Below, piece by piece: positions 10,394 to 22,910 of a DNA stretch of 64,000 nucleotides. Both the position numbers and the translations under genes were made by a program. A model generated the notes under the pieces. That model was not told where the DNA came from and did not search any database. It was given only the letters and a program-made list of their open reading frames with translations. This DNA is from Triops longicaudatus (taxonomy: Eukaryota; Arthropoda; Branchiopoda; Notostraca; Triopsidae): assembly GCA_022885665.1 (NCBI GenBank), contig JAGQDJ010000156.1, positions 186,001 through 250,000 on the forward strand, read 5' to 3'. Position 1 is the stretch's first letter. Every line of letters starts with the position of its first letter.

Positions 10394-13300
10394 CTACTTT
10401 CTGAAGAATCCTCTGCGCGCAGATTTTCCTTCTCCTGGCTAGAAAATAAAATAACAATTAAAAACAAATAAACGAAAAATGAAGTTAAAACTTGCTCAAT
10501 TCTCGTTTAGCACTCTCAGTCTTTGTATACAATACTTACAATGCTATTCGACCCCAAAAGTAGTCTTGCTTTATCTTCTTCGTGAGGAGCACCGCTGTGG
10601 TCAGCCGTAGTTCGCGGTCGGATCTGCAGTTTTTGTTTTATGGCCTAAAAATTATACAAATATAGTCATTTGTAAAGCGAACCGTGCAGTTTACCTGGGA
10701 TAGTAAAACACGTTTAGAGTCGTTTTTCATGGCCAAAAACAAGTCCAACCACGTCCAGGTTACATTATGAAACTCCATGGTCGGAATGACAAGAGAAATT
10801 TCGTGGACGTCTTCGATATTTTTTTCCTTGCCCCCCTTATACGACACTTTGACAGGAACTTCGGGTACTTTGATATAAATGAAGAGCTTATTTTTCTCAG
10901 CCCGCTCTTTCATCTTTTCTACGTCATCCTTTTCCTCTATGGATACATAAAAGTTGGACTCTTTGCCCTTCTTGGTTAAAGTGCTATTTTGCGACCCGCT
11001 TTTCTTTTTGCCTTCGTTTTCTTCGTCAATGATTTCGGGGTCTTTCTCCGGAAAGCAGAATTTCATCATGGTTTTGAAGAACTGGTAGCTGATAGCTGTA
11101 AAAGACTGTCAATACATTATTGTCTTTAGTACAGCTAATATGTACCGAACGTGACGGGAACCACATTTATCTCAAAATGTTCCTTAATGCAAATACCGCC
11201 GACAGGCGCCTTATCTCTTGAGAAAATCCGCAAAGTAAACTAAAAATATTTCGTTAACCAAACCCATTAACTATGCAAAGTGTTGAAGTACCTGACGTGT
11301 AACCGGCATCGTAGGGTTCAATTCGGTAGGTACTAGAACCTGCTTGTAAGGCTGATTGGGCAACAAATTCATGACGCTGACATACCCAACTTCCAGCAAG
11401 TGTTCTACCGAGTCGTCGCTTTTACTTTGTTTCGTGTACCTATGATGCAAAGTGATGAGCAAAAGTTAGGAAAATCGATTAGCTTACAGAAAGTTGCTGA
11501 GGGTCAAATCCGCGATTCCAAGCTGACCGTCGGTTTCGGTGAGTCGCCACTGAGCGTGCTTAAAGCAGATTTCACTGGTTCGCAGCACACATACCTGACC
11601 ATTACGGTTCCTGGTATTGAGCTTTTGATGGTGCGCTAGTTGAATTTCTTGTATACAAGCCAGCAGCATGGCCAACTCTTCATTGTGACTGTTGAGCTGT
11701 TCTTTGCATTCATACACCTTGCGTTCCAATAACTCCATTTCACGCAGTAATCTATCACTCGTGTCCCCGTCTTGTAAAGCTCGCTGCACCGTATACGTCT
11801 CTTTTTCCAGCCTCCTCAGCTGGGAAACCAGCGAGCTTTTCAATACAATTATGAATGATGTGAAAATACGGTGTAATCACTCTTTACCGAAGTTGGTTCT
11901 GGAGCTGCTGAACAGGTCTCCTCTGGTCTTCAATACTCGACAATTGCAATTGAAATCTCATGCGCTGCAACTTTTCTGACGCTTCTTTGCGATGCGGTTC
12001 AACGTACAGTATTAGGTTGTTTATCACATCCAATACCATAGCATACTAGTGTCAAGTAAATAAAACATAATTCCGAAACTTGGTTAATTTTGGGGATAAA
12101 TTACCTGCAAAGAATTAGTGCAAATATTTAAGTCGTGGTGCATTAAAGTAAAAGAATCCGCCGCTTGTTCAGACCGATCATAACCCATGCCATCTGGAAC
12201 AGGCGGAGGAAGTATTTCGTCTCCACTAAGCGATCCAAGGGTTCCGGGATCTAACGGACTATCGCCGTAACTCACGTAGAACACTTCACATTTACATCGT
12301 GAAACAATTCGTTGCAACTAGCAGAAGAAATTGAAATATATATATAAACAATTAAAAAAATCCATTAATATTTTCTTATAAAAGGTACGGATCTTACTTG
12401 AATGGGAGTGTTATTTGGATCATCTGTTCCACCCACCGTCTCGCTAACTACCCCACCCACGGATTGGCCACTCCCTACCATATCTGGCGGTTCGGCAATA
12501 ACTTGGTCTTTAACTCCGATATTTTCTATGCTGATCCACATAATGTTTTCTGTCGGTTATAAAACACAATTAGTCTTAAACCGTTAAAAATTCAAAATGA
12601 AATGAAAACTACCATCAATAGACGATCCATTGTCGCCTGCTGCATTTACTGTAGCGAAATATTGCATTCCGTCAAAAGAGCTGACCCAACTGGCTTTTGT
12701 TAGCAACCTCGTTTCGCGCCAAACGGGTCTGTGTATCCTTTGCAGAAGTTGTGCATGGGCAGCGCTCATAATGACGTAACCCTGCGTTTCACAACCTTTC
12801 AGTAATACTTGACTATTCACCAACTCAACTACAAGAACGCATTAATAACCGGGAAAAAAGGCAATTTAACGGAAGGCTTACCCAACCAGTTGGTGTGTAA
12901 CACATCGTCCGTTTGACACGCGCCAACACCTTGTAAACTATGAGCTCGCGTGGTATTAGGTTCATCCAAGTCTTCCGAGAAAACCACGCCTCTAGCTTCG
13001 GCGTCCGCTATTAATTTCTGCAGCAACGAGGCAGCTTGGCCAGTTTGCAGTCTGGTATTGGGAGATGGAGCTGCTACATTGGTGGTTGAGCTACTACTAG
13101 AAGGTGGGGATGCATTTTCTAGTCCTGTTGTTCGGCTCGCTGAGTTCCCTCCTCTGAGTTTTCCCGGCGACGATGTATTATCTGCCCTTACGATCTTCAT
13201 TGTTTCCATGGATAGGTTTTTCTTCAAAAGCTGTGCACAAACGTAAACAAAAGCTCGTGAATAAACGGACATGAACGTAAAGTTCGTTAAGTGTTCTTAC

Positions 13301-13765
13301 TTGTGCTTTCACCCAAGAATCGTACAAAGCTATAACAACATCTCTGTTCTTTTTTGTCCACGCGCCACGCAAATCATGGACGACTAATCGGTGCGTGGGA
13401 AGTGAAGGATCAGGATCTTGCCCGGGCCGTAAAGGCACCCCAGCGCGCGGTAAAGAGGCATCTCGCACGTACGATACCCGCATCACGCTTAGGAAGTAGC
13501 ATTTTTCCACCGGTTGGCGTAGGGATATGTTTAACTTGGAAGTCAACATGATTAAATACTAGGAAATTCACTGTTTAGGAATAGAGATACTTCTTCAGCG
13601 TCTTCTATTAATGCTGAGCGAAGCCAGACTTCGGCGTCGTTTAGCTCGCAATTCAAGAAATTTACAGACCAGTTTGCCCTCGGTCTATGCTTTAACCCAT
13701 CCTCAACCGGAACGCACATCAAACTATGTTCTATATGAAAAAAATAAATAAATAAATAAAAAATA

Positions 13766-13834
<69 letters not shown>

Positions 13835-16800
13835 ATAAATAAATGCATAAATAAATAAACATAAATTAATTAGAATCTCCTTATACAGTACCAGAACTAA
13901 GTGTCAGTCTTCCTGCCGGTAATTCGAAACCTCTTTGCATCGAGAAAGACATCCAATATCGGATTTGAAAGCAATGAAAGGAAACAGAAAGCCGGACATT
14001 CTTATAATGTCGCGAAAGCTGAATTTTTCGCGGTTTCAGGTTATTAAACAGTTTTCCGCGCCGAATCGGCCGTGAAACTCCCGACAGAATGAATTTCAAG
14101 TTTTCGAACCACCTACAAAAGAGCTTTTAGTTCTTTTATAGTCTATTCTTATTTATACAATTATGATTTAATTTCCTTTTTTTCACAAAGGTGAAATCTG
14201 TAAAAGTTACCTTAACGTTGAGCCATAGAGCAACACGGACGGAATAGCCAATTTCTCCGCGTGTGACTTTGTCTCCATAGAAATAGTCATATCCATGTTT
14301 TGTGACCGAAAAGCTCGGTAGGAATCATGTACCTAACTCCGATACAACGAATCATAATGCGATATTGACAACGGAATACGTTACCTGATTGCTGGAATAC
14401 TCCGGAAGTCTATCAGGTGCACATGGCATGACACTGTGATGATCATATGGGTGACCTAGGCATAACCACTCAATGCCTATGGTCAGTTTAAGGTTCGGCA
14501 AATGCAGCAGCTGGCAATCGTCGTATTTCGATGCAGTACGCACATATACTGCCAAGTCTCCTTTCAGCAGAAATTTGGCTACGAAAATAAATAAAATAAT
14601 CGTCAATTAACATGTTTCTTTAAATCTAGGGAACTACTACCAGTCGTCCAGTCCAATATTAAGTCTCTCCACGTCAGCTCCATTTCCTCGGTAGTATTAT
14701 AGGGATCTAACGACGTGTGTAACAAGAGCGTTAACTGCTGTGCAGACATGGTTAACCTTCCGTGGTATATAAGTCGGAGCTTATCCCAAAAAGGTAACGG
14801 CGGACTAGGGTCTTTCGAAGGAGGGAATACCAAATCCATACCTAATTATTCGTTTAGAACTAAACGGTGAGAATTGCAATTTCAGGTCATATAAAAGCTA
14901 ACGTACATAAGTTGCATTGTGCCAAAACGGGTTCCCAGCAAATGCCGTAAGCAAAACTTAAGTTTTCGACGTCCGCAGAGAAATCATGATAGAACTTCAG
15001 CGCCGTCATACTTCTTTCGACTTGGCAATCACTCCACGGTTCGGCCACTTCCACTGTTACGGTGCGCTTAGCTGTAAAAAACGAAAAATATCATTGACTC
15101 CCCTAGAACGTTCTTTGAGCCGTGTGCAGTTCGTTTTCATCAATTATACCTCTCCACGAGGCTTCCTGTTCAGCTCCAACCAAGCGTCCCCAGACCAGAA
15201 ATTCGGTCATGTGAAGCAACGGTTGTGGAAAATCACGTAACTGGAAACGCCACAGCTTGCAAGACGCTCGTATGCCTCGCATCCATAGAGTTGTAAATTC
15301 AATTCCTTCATCTGGCCAAGGACTAAATAAATAAATAAATAATAAAAAAAATGAGCGAACGCATTGAAATAAAAAAAATTAACCAAAAAAAAAAAATACA
15401 GGAAGGCAAAATACTGACGATGAAAATGGATCGAAAATAAGTGAATTAAAATAAAATATTACCTTTCTTGGTCAATGTCTTGTATATGCTGCACAATATT
15501 GTCATATCCCATCAAATGTGAATCGGCCAAAGCGATGATATCAACGTCCGTCATGGACCATACAAACAAAGCTGTGCGTGCGGGATGTAGCTCATACATT
15601 CTACGCGATCTTTGGACGTAAATTTCGGCATTTTTCTTCGCCAAACCGGCATAGAGTTCATCAATTTTTCCCTAATATTGCCAAAAATTAGCTTTGTGAG
15701 GAACCGTTTTATTGGGATTCTACTTGGGGAAGTAGTGGATGAGTTTTGCGTAGTTCGTCAATCTTAGCTTCCAGCATTCGCTTTCGCTTAAGGCTTTCTT
15801 TATACTCGTCTTCCAAGAGTTCGTAGTTGTCGCGTAGCCTAACTTCGAACGGGTCGTCTCCTACTTCCAAACTAAATTCTTTAATCTATATAAAATACGG
15901 TTTTACAATTAGTCAAAGCTTTAAAAGGAAATCAAGTAAACTTACCGTAATACGCAAGTCTTTGGGTAAAGGTTCTTTTTCATGAAAATTCTTCCGTTTC
16001 CTTTCATGTACTAGTTTAAGCCATTTCGTTATCGCAACAAACTGCCCCATACAAACGTCCGCAAAGGAGTACCCGTAAGGAAATACGATCCGTAATCCCA
16101 AAATGCTTATTAAGCTGCCAAACACAGATTAATCGTAATTTATAGTCACCGAAGCCTAGTAAGGCAAAATACCATGCTCGGTTTTCCGGTGACACAACGA
16201 AATCGGTGGACGCCCTTTCGGCTGCTAACTCGGGATTGGTTTCTGTCACTTTGACCAAGATATCGTTAGCATCAAAGATCTTATGCTGATCGAAATAAAT
16301 TCTCCCTTCATTGCAAGACACGTCCAATCCATCAGCCTCCTTTTTAACCACCAAATCTCCTAATGTTACGTGTAAGGATATATTCTAACATTTCTGCTAT
16401 CTTTGGAAGTTTTACCTATTACAAATCTCACGTGATGATTACTGGACAATTTCACACCCAACACAACCTTCACTTTGACTTTGTAAAGCAGTTTTCTGGC
16501 TTGTGGTGGAGTTTCCGAGATAGTAGACTCTTGATTCGGAAGAAGACTGAATAGTCGCGAACAAAATTGCTTCCATTCGCGATAAAGCTCCAAGCCGCAC
16601 ATATGAAAACTGGTACTCCATTCGAGGTTAAAGGACTCGTTCACCTCGATTTGTAAATTGCCCGTAGCTGATTTGTGACTAACGGAGAGTCGATGACATC
16701 CACCATTTTCTCCCTAGTTAAACCCGTTTTCATCACGCGAGCGATCAACACATGATACTTACTTTTATATCCGACGATTTCACGCAAGGATACGGGTTAT

Positions 16801-19248
16801 CAGGTACAATGAACTGGAGTTTGCAACCCTCGAAGGTGAAAGCAAGCTTCGAGGTATCTTTGTCGGCAACCAGTGAATCCACTCGAACCATAAAACCCAC
16901 TGGAGAAGAATATTTTCAGTAAGCAACTGTAAAATATGGTAATAAAGCTTCCCACCTATTTTCTCAGTTAAGAAAAACGCGTTGAAATTAGCGCACGTGA
17001 CGGACAACGTTTTTATTGTTTTCTTAGCGTCCGTAGTTACAACACGCTTATGTTTTTTCAAACTCAGGAAATCCCTAAAGCACCTAAATACCGTGTGATA
17101 CTCATAAGCGCATTGAAATACAAAACGAAAACGAAAAAAAACGAAAAAAATAAAAAAATTACAAATTGAAAAAAAATAAATTAAAAAAAAATAAAGAAAC
17201 AAATGAAATAAAACAGAAATAAATATTTTTACTTGGTCAAGGCAAGGATTGTACTAGCCAGCTTCGGATTCCATTCAAGCCGAATACCGTCCAACATAAC
17301 TTGTCGCTTATGGCAAACAACGCCGTCTTCGACAAGAACATTAAGATTGAAAAGTGCCCAGCTCGAATATAAAACCGTCCCGAAAATGTGCTGCTTTTCT
17401 TGACTTGGGTTGGAAGGCACGGTATCGGCCAAGGCAAACCATAACGTTTCCGTAAGCACATCAACTTGGATCTCCGAACCTTTGACAGCATGATTGGTGT
17501 CAATCTGATTCATTTTTCAGAATTGCGCTTTTACCTATTTTCTCTCCACTAAGCTTGACATGGTTCAAACCTGTTCGCAACGATTCTCCTTTGCTTAATG
17601 AATCTTCCAAATGAATCACGCCTGAAAAATCCCATAATTTTGCTTCCCATTTCACGTTAGGGAAAGTAATTGCTGGACGTTTCAACTCCTCAGGTGGCGT
17701 TTCGTTCTCTAAGCGAGGAGAACGGAGCCAAGCTGCGACATCTGAATGATAGTAATTAATAACGAGACGGTTCCATGTCGTGTCAGCTATTACTCCAGCT
17801 TCGCCTCCCTATAAAACAAGAATCAGGACACTTGTAATAAAAAAAAATTATTATTTGCATACCTCGACACTAAGTAGCAAACTGTCCAGGCTTAAGGCAT
17901 TTCCATGCTTGCTTGTGTCGATGGTCCATTTATCAAGTTTTAATTCGGATTTGAAATTTGGCCATGCTTCTGATTCTCGCCACAATGGTTTCATTTCTTC
18001 CATTTTGGCGGCGCAAGTGAACTGGCCCATATATGAAGAGCAATCTGAGCCAAGCGAGGAGGCTTTAAATATCACATTTGACATGCTGACATCGATCGCC
18101 TATGATATTAATACAAATGTACGGTTAACACGCGAATATTCCATTGTAAACGATTTCGCCCTCGTTTGTTAGAGTTAACATTACCCGCGGGATAAAGTAC
18201 TTGAGTAACTCTTCGGGAAGTTTTCGCGATGTTTTCGAGCCATGATTTTTTGGGCGTAATAGGCTAATTAGACTATCGGAAACGGAAAACTGGGGATCCT
18301 TAACTTTCAGTCGAATGCTCTGTAAAGCAAATAAGCGCTTAGATCTTTAACACGTGAGTACAGAAAATAATACTTCGATCCCATGTTTTCCCGAGTCGGC
18401 CGTTCCAAAGCAGGTTTCTAGCCAAGCCGTAAAAGAAGCTTCTCCAACACACTCACGGGCATTTTCGAGTTGGGTGGGGTTCGAAGTAAGAATTTGACAG
18501 GAAAACGCGTGTATTTCCGATATGATCGATATGTGCGTGTTATACAGAATGCTTCCATTGATGGTTATATCCTTCAAGGTAGCGTATATGGATTCGTGAG
18601 GTCCAATATGGCTGACAAAAGTGAGTCCGTATATGCTGATGCACATTGACTGCGAAACAAACGAATAATTGAGGAGAAACTACATTATTTACAGGAAGCA
18701 CCTGAACAAGGGAAGTTAGCCTTGTCGATATGTGCCTCATCCGCTCCTCAAATATCACCGGGTCGAATGGTTTCAGGTCATTTGACGTAGACGGCATCTC
18801 TTTACTACCGCGCTCAATTTCATTAAGTTTAATTTTGACATCCTTGAGTACAATTCCGAGAAGCCTTTTGCAATCTGTGCTAACTAAACTAGAAGCTAGA
18901 CGTATGGTGCCAATATGCTGCAAATAAATAAATGGTTTAGTTTTAGTATCTTGATGTTAACTAAGAAACCCATAATATCATACCAAGGCGAGTTTTCCTG
19001 TTTCAAGATGAACATCTTGAACGGCAAGGGGAATAAAGTCAATTCTACCAAATAATACTTGGGCTTTCAGAATCCTGCTACACACAATGCTTAGGAGGTA
19101 CGGCGAAACTCTATAACATATCAAAGCCAATTTAAAATGTTTGATAAAACAAAAGAAAAATAATAGCATTGCAAATCAAATGCCTTACTTTTTAAGTACG
19201 AAGAAGCACACTATAATTAGTGCGAAGAATATCTCCCACCATTCCATA
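10394..19248 (-). CDS. BLTP2: BLTP2 / KIAA0100 / hobbit, bridge-like lipid transfer protein
   Basis: A many-exon gene over 8.9 kb, estimated at about 2,200 residues (human KIAA0100 is 2235). Exon 1 (to about 19200) codes MEWWEIFFALIIVCFF, an N-terminal membrane anchor, and is spliced at a GTACTT donor. Diagnostic stretches match the family in order: EIYVQRSRRMYELHPART (15.6 kb), the GFWDK-type motif LPFWDKLRLIYHGRL (14.8 kb), VRTASKYDDCQLLHLP (14.5 kb), GKLFNNLKPRK (14.0 kb), ACQTDDV and DGMQYFAT (12.9-12.6 kb), a coiled-coil (11.8 kb), RWRLTETDGQLGIADL (11.5 kb) and FHNVTWTWLDLFLAMKND (10.7 kb). The last exon ends SARRGFFRK. Known role: a rod-like channel carrying lipid at ER-plasma membrane contacts. 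One intron carries a TAA microsatellite. Individual exon limits were not all checked. Confidence 0.95.
13740..13857. repeat. TAA/TAAA microsatellite in a BLTP2 intron
   Basis: AATA- and TAA-type units run for roughly 110 bp. The stretch lies between coding exons and reads as a false poly-leucine frame on the minus strand. Confidence 0.9.
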
Positions 19249-19686
19249 TTTACAATATTTTTTACTTCTCACTAAAACCCACACACCCACCCTCCATGCA
19301 AGTTTGTTGTTGTTTATCTCACATGCCCCGAGCGCAAAGCTGGTTGCAGTGTTCCGATCGTCCGATTCAATCCAGTCTTCTTGGCGGGATAATCGGACTA
19401 ACAGTTATTTCTAAATTAACTGAACTGATTTAGTATCTTCAGTTGATTATTATTTATATAATTTCTTAACTATTTATCAGTTATTTCACGATAACGTAAA
19501 ATTCCGTTGTTGCTCCTCCTATGTGCGTGCTTCGAAATTCGCGCTCCTTTCCGGTCGACTTAGTACGTGAGAATACCGCTTAATTGTGCGAGCATCTATT
19601 ATTCAAGTTTATTATTTTGGAGAACAACAGGTAGTTTAACTTAATAAAAAATAATTACTAATTTTACCGTACTTGAAGTGGATATC
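19249..19686. promoter_or_regulatory. Shared promoter region, BLTP2 and THOC6 head-to-head
   Basis: Only about 440 bp separate the start codons of two divergently transcribed genes, so both promoters and 5' UTRs must lie here. I see no obvious TATA box at a set distance. A bidirectional housekeeping promoter is the simplest reading. Confidence 0.6.
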
Positions 19687-20980
19687 ATGGGTATTGAAAA
19701 CTTGTATACAACAGTCTTCGCACAGGCCATTGCTCCTGATGGAGAAGCACTCGCAGCGTGTAACAACTACGGTCAAATTGGAATTTGGAAGTACGGTTTG
19801 TTAACAAAATAATAAAAAAAAAGTGTCACGAACTTACGCTTGTTTTCTTGCCGTTTTATAGCTTACAACCAGTATGGGCCGACATTGACAGTGAAACGTC
19901 AGAAACGGGGCTTATGAATAAAACTTGTAAAAGGAACGCAGATAATATCATGAAGGTTACTAATGACGGTGGAGTCTTTAGTCTGGAAAGCACAAACGAC
20001 CACTTGATCGCCGGTGTTTCTGGCAAGATTTTTGGCTGGTCTTGGTCCGCGCTTTTAAAAAACTTTTCCAGTCCTAATTGGACCCTTGATATCCCCACTG
20101 GAGAGTAAATCGATAAGGCTGAAAGCGACAGAAGATTTTCAAAAAAGGCACTCTTTAGGAAAAGTTTCGAGAAAACCGACGCGAATATCCTTGCTATAAG
20201 CAATCACTCCAACGGAAGCACACGGCTGTTAGCTGGTTGTAGCGATAACAACATTCATGTATTTGATTTGGAGTATGGGAAGTTGGTACAATCATTGAAA
20301 GACCATTCTTCTTACATTCACGACCTCTGTGTGAAGTATGAAGACAAATTTGATATTATAACTATCATTGTTGCGTCATCTTTGCTAGTGGAAACCAGTG
20401 TGCCTCAGCTAGCGAAGATGGATCTGTAAAGCTTCGGGATTTGCGGTCTGGGAAGGTGTCGCATACTCTAGAACCGCATAAAGACAGTCGTCTTGCTCGC
20501 GAAAACTTAGGAAAGTGGATAGGAACTGTTGCTTTGTCGGATGATTGGATGGTATTTTCTTAATTTTGTTGGTACGCGTGGTAAAAGCTTTGCTTTATTA
20601 AGCTTTGTGGGGGCGGTCCGCAACTCTCCTTATGGCATCTTCGTTCCCTGACCATGTATAAAGCTTTACCGCCCGCAGATTGTGCGTGGCATGTTTCGCG
20701 TTTCTTCGAGGACCGTCTTTTTGCTGCTGGTGACAATGGAATAATGTATCAAATGCTTTTATCCGGGGATGTTGTCACGGAATTACCGGTCTCGTGCAGA
20801 AAAGTCTTTTCAGTCGTCATGCAACCAGAACCTAAGAAGGTACTTATTCATAATAATAAAATACGAATTTTGCTGTTATTCTTTTGTGTTTAGACTATGT
20901 GCGTTGCTGGCTCAGGAAATAAAATCGACGTCTGTACTACTAATTTCAGCTACAAAGACTTTACTCTTGAGTTTTGCTGA
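19687..20980 (+). CDS. THOC6: THO complex subunit 6 (WD40 protein)
   Basis: Six exons: 19687-19790, 19862-20104, 20159-20335, 20389-20551, 20603-20839, 20894-20980. They total 1011 nt, or 336 residues (human THOC6 is 341). The whole chain is WD40 blades. The family signatures are clear: NNYGQIGIW near the N-terminus, GKIFGWSW, ASASEDGSVKLRDLRSGK, the KWIGTVALSDDWMLCGGG region, LWHLRS, and GSGNKIDV near the C-terminus. Role: scaffold subunit of the THO/TREX complex, coupling transcription and splicing to nuclear mRNA export. Two of the five introns begin with GTAC. The gene shares its 5' flank with the minus-strand lipid transfer gene. Confidence 0.93.
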
Positions 20981-21432
20981 TTGCTTGTGTAAATCTGTTT
21001 ATGAATACATCGTCCGTTCGTGTCAGGTAATTCTTGGTCGAGGTCATTTTTCTAAGGAAGAAAAGTAATATGTTCCGAAAAAAATATTTTTAATAGCATT
21101 GTAATAGTATTGTATTTTTAATAGTGTAGTATTTAATAGTGCACTGACTTCATAATTAGTAGGTAAGTTTTTTAAACCTAACCTGAAAATTTGTTGCAAA
21201 GTAATTTCGCTGATTTTCATTATGTTACCGTATTTTTATACACAAAGGATTTATACGTGCTATAAAGTTTATTTTAATGCTGGGTAGTTGGACAGCATAA
21301 AGTAAAAATTGTTTCTATTTTGGTAAAGACAAGCCCGTGTGTTGAAATTCTTCGTAAACGTAATCTAAATGTTACAAAAGTAAATTAATTAATAATGCCA
21401 TCGTAAGCCTGACCCTTGATAGCTATTAAAAA

Positions 21433-21624
21433 ATGGCTGTAATTCATGAAAAGTGTTTTGTCAAAAATGTAAAAAAGCACAGGGAAAAACTTGGAAAGCC
21501 CTTCCACAGGCTTAAATTGTTCCGCTACACCATAGGTCGCGCTACGGTTTCAAATTTGGCGCTTCAGTTGGGTCGATTAAGGGCACGAAGGAATCGATTT
21601 CGACATCTTGTAGCTCGTGTGTGA
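21433..21624 (+). other. Very basic 63-codon ORF upstream of UBE2G1 (doubtful)
   Basis: The frame is rich in Lys and Arg, has no recognisable domain and ends 41 bp before the UBE2G1 start. It could be chance or an upstream ORF in a 5' leader. I cannot assign a function. Confidence 0.15.
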
Positions 21625-21665
21625 AGTGTGGAAACTTCTGCATTCTTATTTTTCCTTTGTTTTCA

Positions 21666-22551
21666 ATGTCGGAGCATCAGTCTGCATTACTTTTACGCAA
21701 ACAGCTTGCAGGTAATTTGCTTTCACAAATAAAGTTACGTCTCAAGATGCGCATACTGTGATTTTTACATTTTTATGGCATGTCGCGAAGACCATATTAT
21801 TTGGTGCGGTTGATGGGGTTGCAACTCCTTCCTTTGGCTGTAGGGACCTTGAGGTTTAACATTACTGAAAATTTTTCTGATGACATAGTCAAGATTTGTT
21901 AGGAAATACTTTCTCAGAACCATGTAAAAAGCTCTGGTACAATGGCTCCAATACATTGAATTTTTTTGTTTATTCCAGAACTCAATAAGAACCCAGTGGA
22001 AGGTTTTTCCGCTGGCCTTATTGACGACAATGACATTTACAAATGGGAAGTTCTGATTATCGGGCCTCCGGACACACTCTAGTACTTTATATTTTTTTCA
22101 AGAAATTGTTATATTGACAACATTTTATGCAGTGAGGGAGGCTTTTTCAAATGCCATCTGTACTTCCCCAAAGAGTATCCACTCAGGCCACCGAAAATGA
22201 AGTTTATCACAGACTTGTGGCACCCCAACATTGAGAAAAACGGAGACGTTTGTATTTCCATCCTTCACGAGCCTGGCGATGATAAATATGGCTACGAGCA
22301 AGCGTGCGAAAGATGGCTTCCTATTCACACAGTAGAAACTATTCTCCTTTCAGTCATATCTATGTTGGCAGACCCGAATGATCAAAGCCCAGCAAATGTG
22401 GATGCAGCGGTAAGTCTGATTTCCGTGACTACATGAGTCGAAATTCATACCATTGTATTGAACATTACAGAAAGAATGGCGAGAGAATTTTAACGAGTTT
22501 AAACGCAAAGTTGCCCGCTGTGTACGAAAGAGCCAGGAGGAATGCATGTAG
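21666..22551 (+). CDS. UBE2G1: Ubiquitin-conjugating enzyme E2 G1
   Basis: Four exons, 21666-21711, 21979-22081, 22133-22409 and 22471-22551, sum to 507 nt (168 aa), against 170 in human UBE2G1. The start MSEHQSALLLRKQLAELNK matches the family N-terminus. The catalytic cysteine lies in NGDVCISILHEPG, followed by the acidic loop that sets the UBE2G/CDC34 group apart, then RWLPIHTVETI and LADPNDQSPANVDAAKEW. The end is KRKVARCVRKSQEECM. Role: takes ubiquitin from E1 and builds Lys48-linked chains with RING and cullin ligases. The second intron uses a GTACTT donor, without which the frame would hit a TAG. It converges on the first transporter gene. Confidence 0.96.
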
Positions 22552-22910
22552 CTGAAGAATGCGTGTAATTTCTGCATTACTTTAAAACAATAGGCCTCAT
22601 CATCTCAGTCTCGTCCTACCTTTGTATTGTTTCTTTTTTTTTCTGTTGGGGGGAAGAGGACAAATAATCCTCTCTACGTAAAAAAGTGAAAACCTTGTTT
22701 GGGAATGGCGTTGGAAAGTTTTCATCAGGGATACAAAATTTAGAAACTGCTTATGCAAGAACTTTTCGTTTTTTGGCTTTAAAGATAGCTTCTGTTTCAA
22801 TATCAAAATTAATTTTGGTTGTCTCAGCCTATTTTAGTGTTTTAAAGTTTCGTCATAAAATTTGCAGTGAATACATCGTGCTCAACTTGTAACTCAGTTG
22901 CGTGCTGCTT

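Noticed and set aside
13552..13848. Poly-Leu N-terminus joined to a real BLTP2 exon
   Set aside because: The leucine part is the intronic TAA repeat; only the portion below about 13731 is coding.
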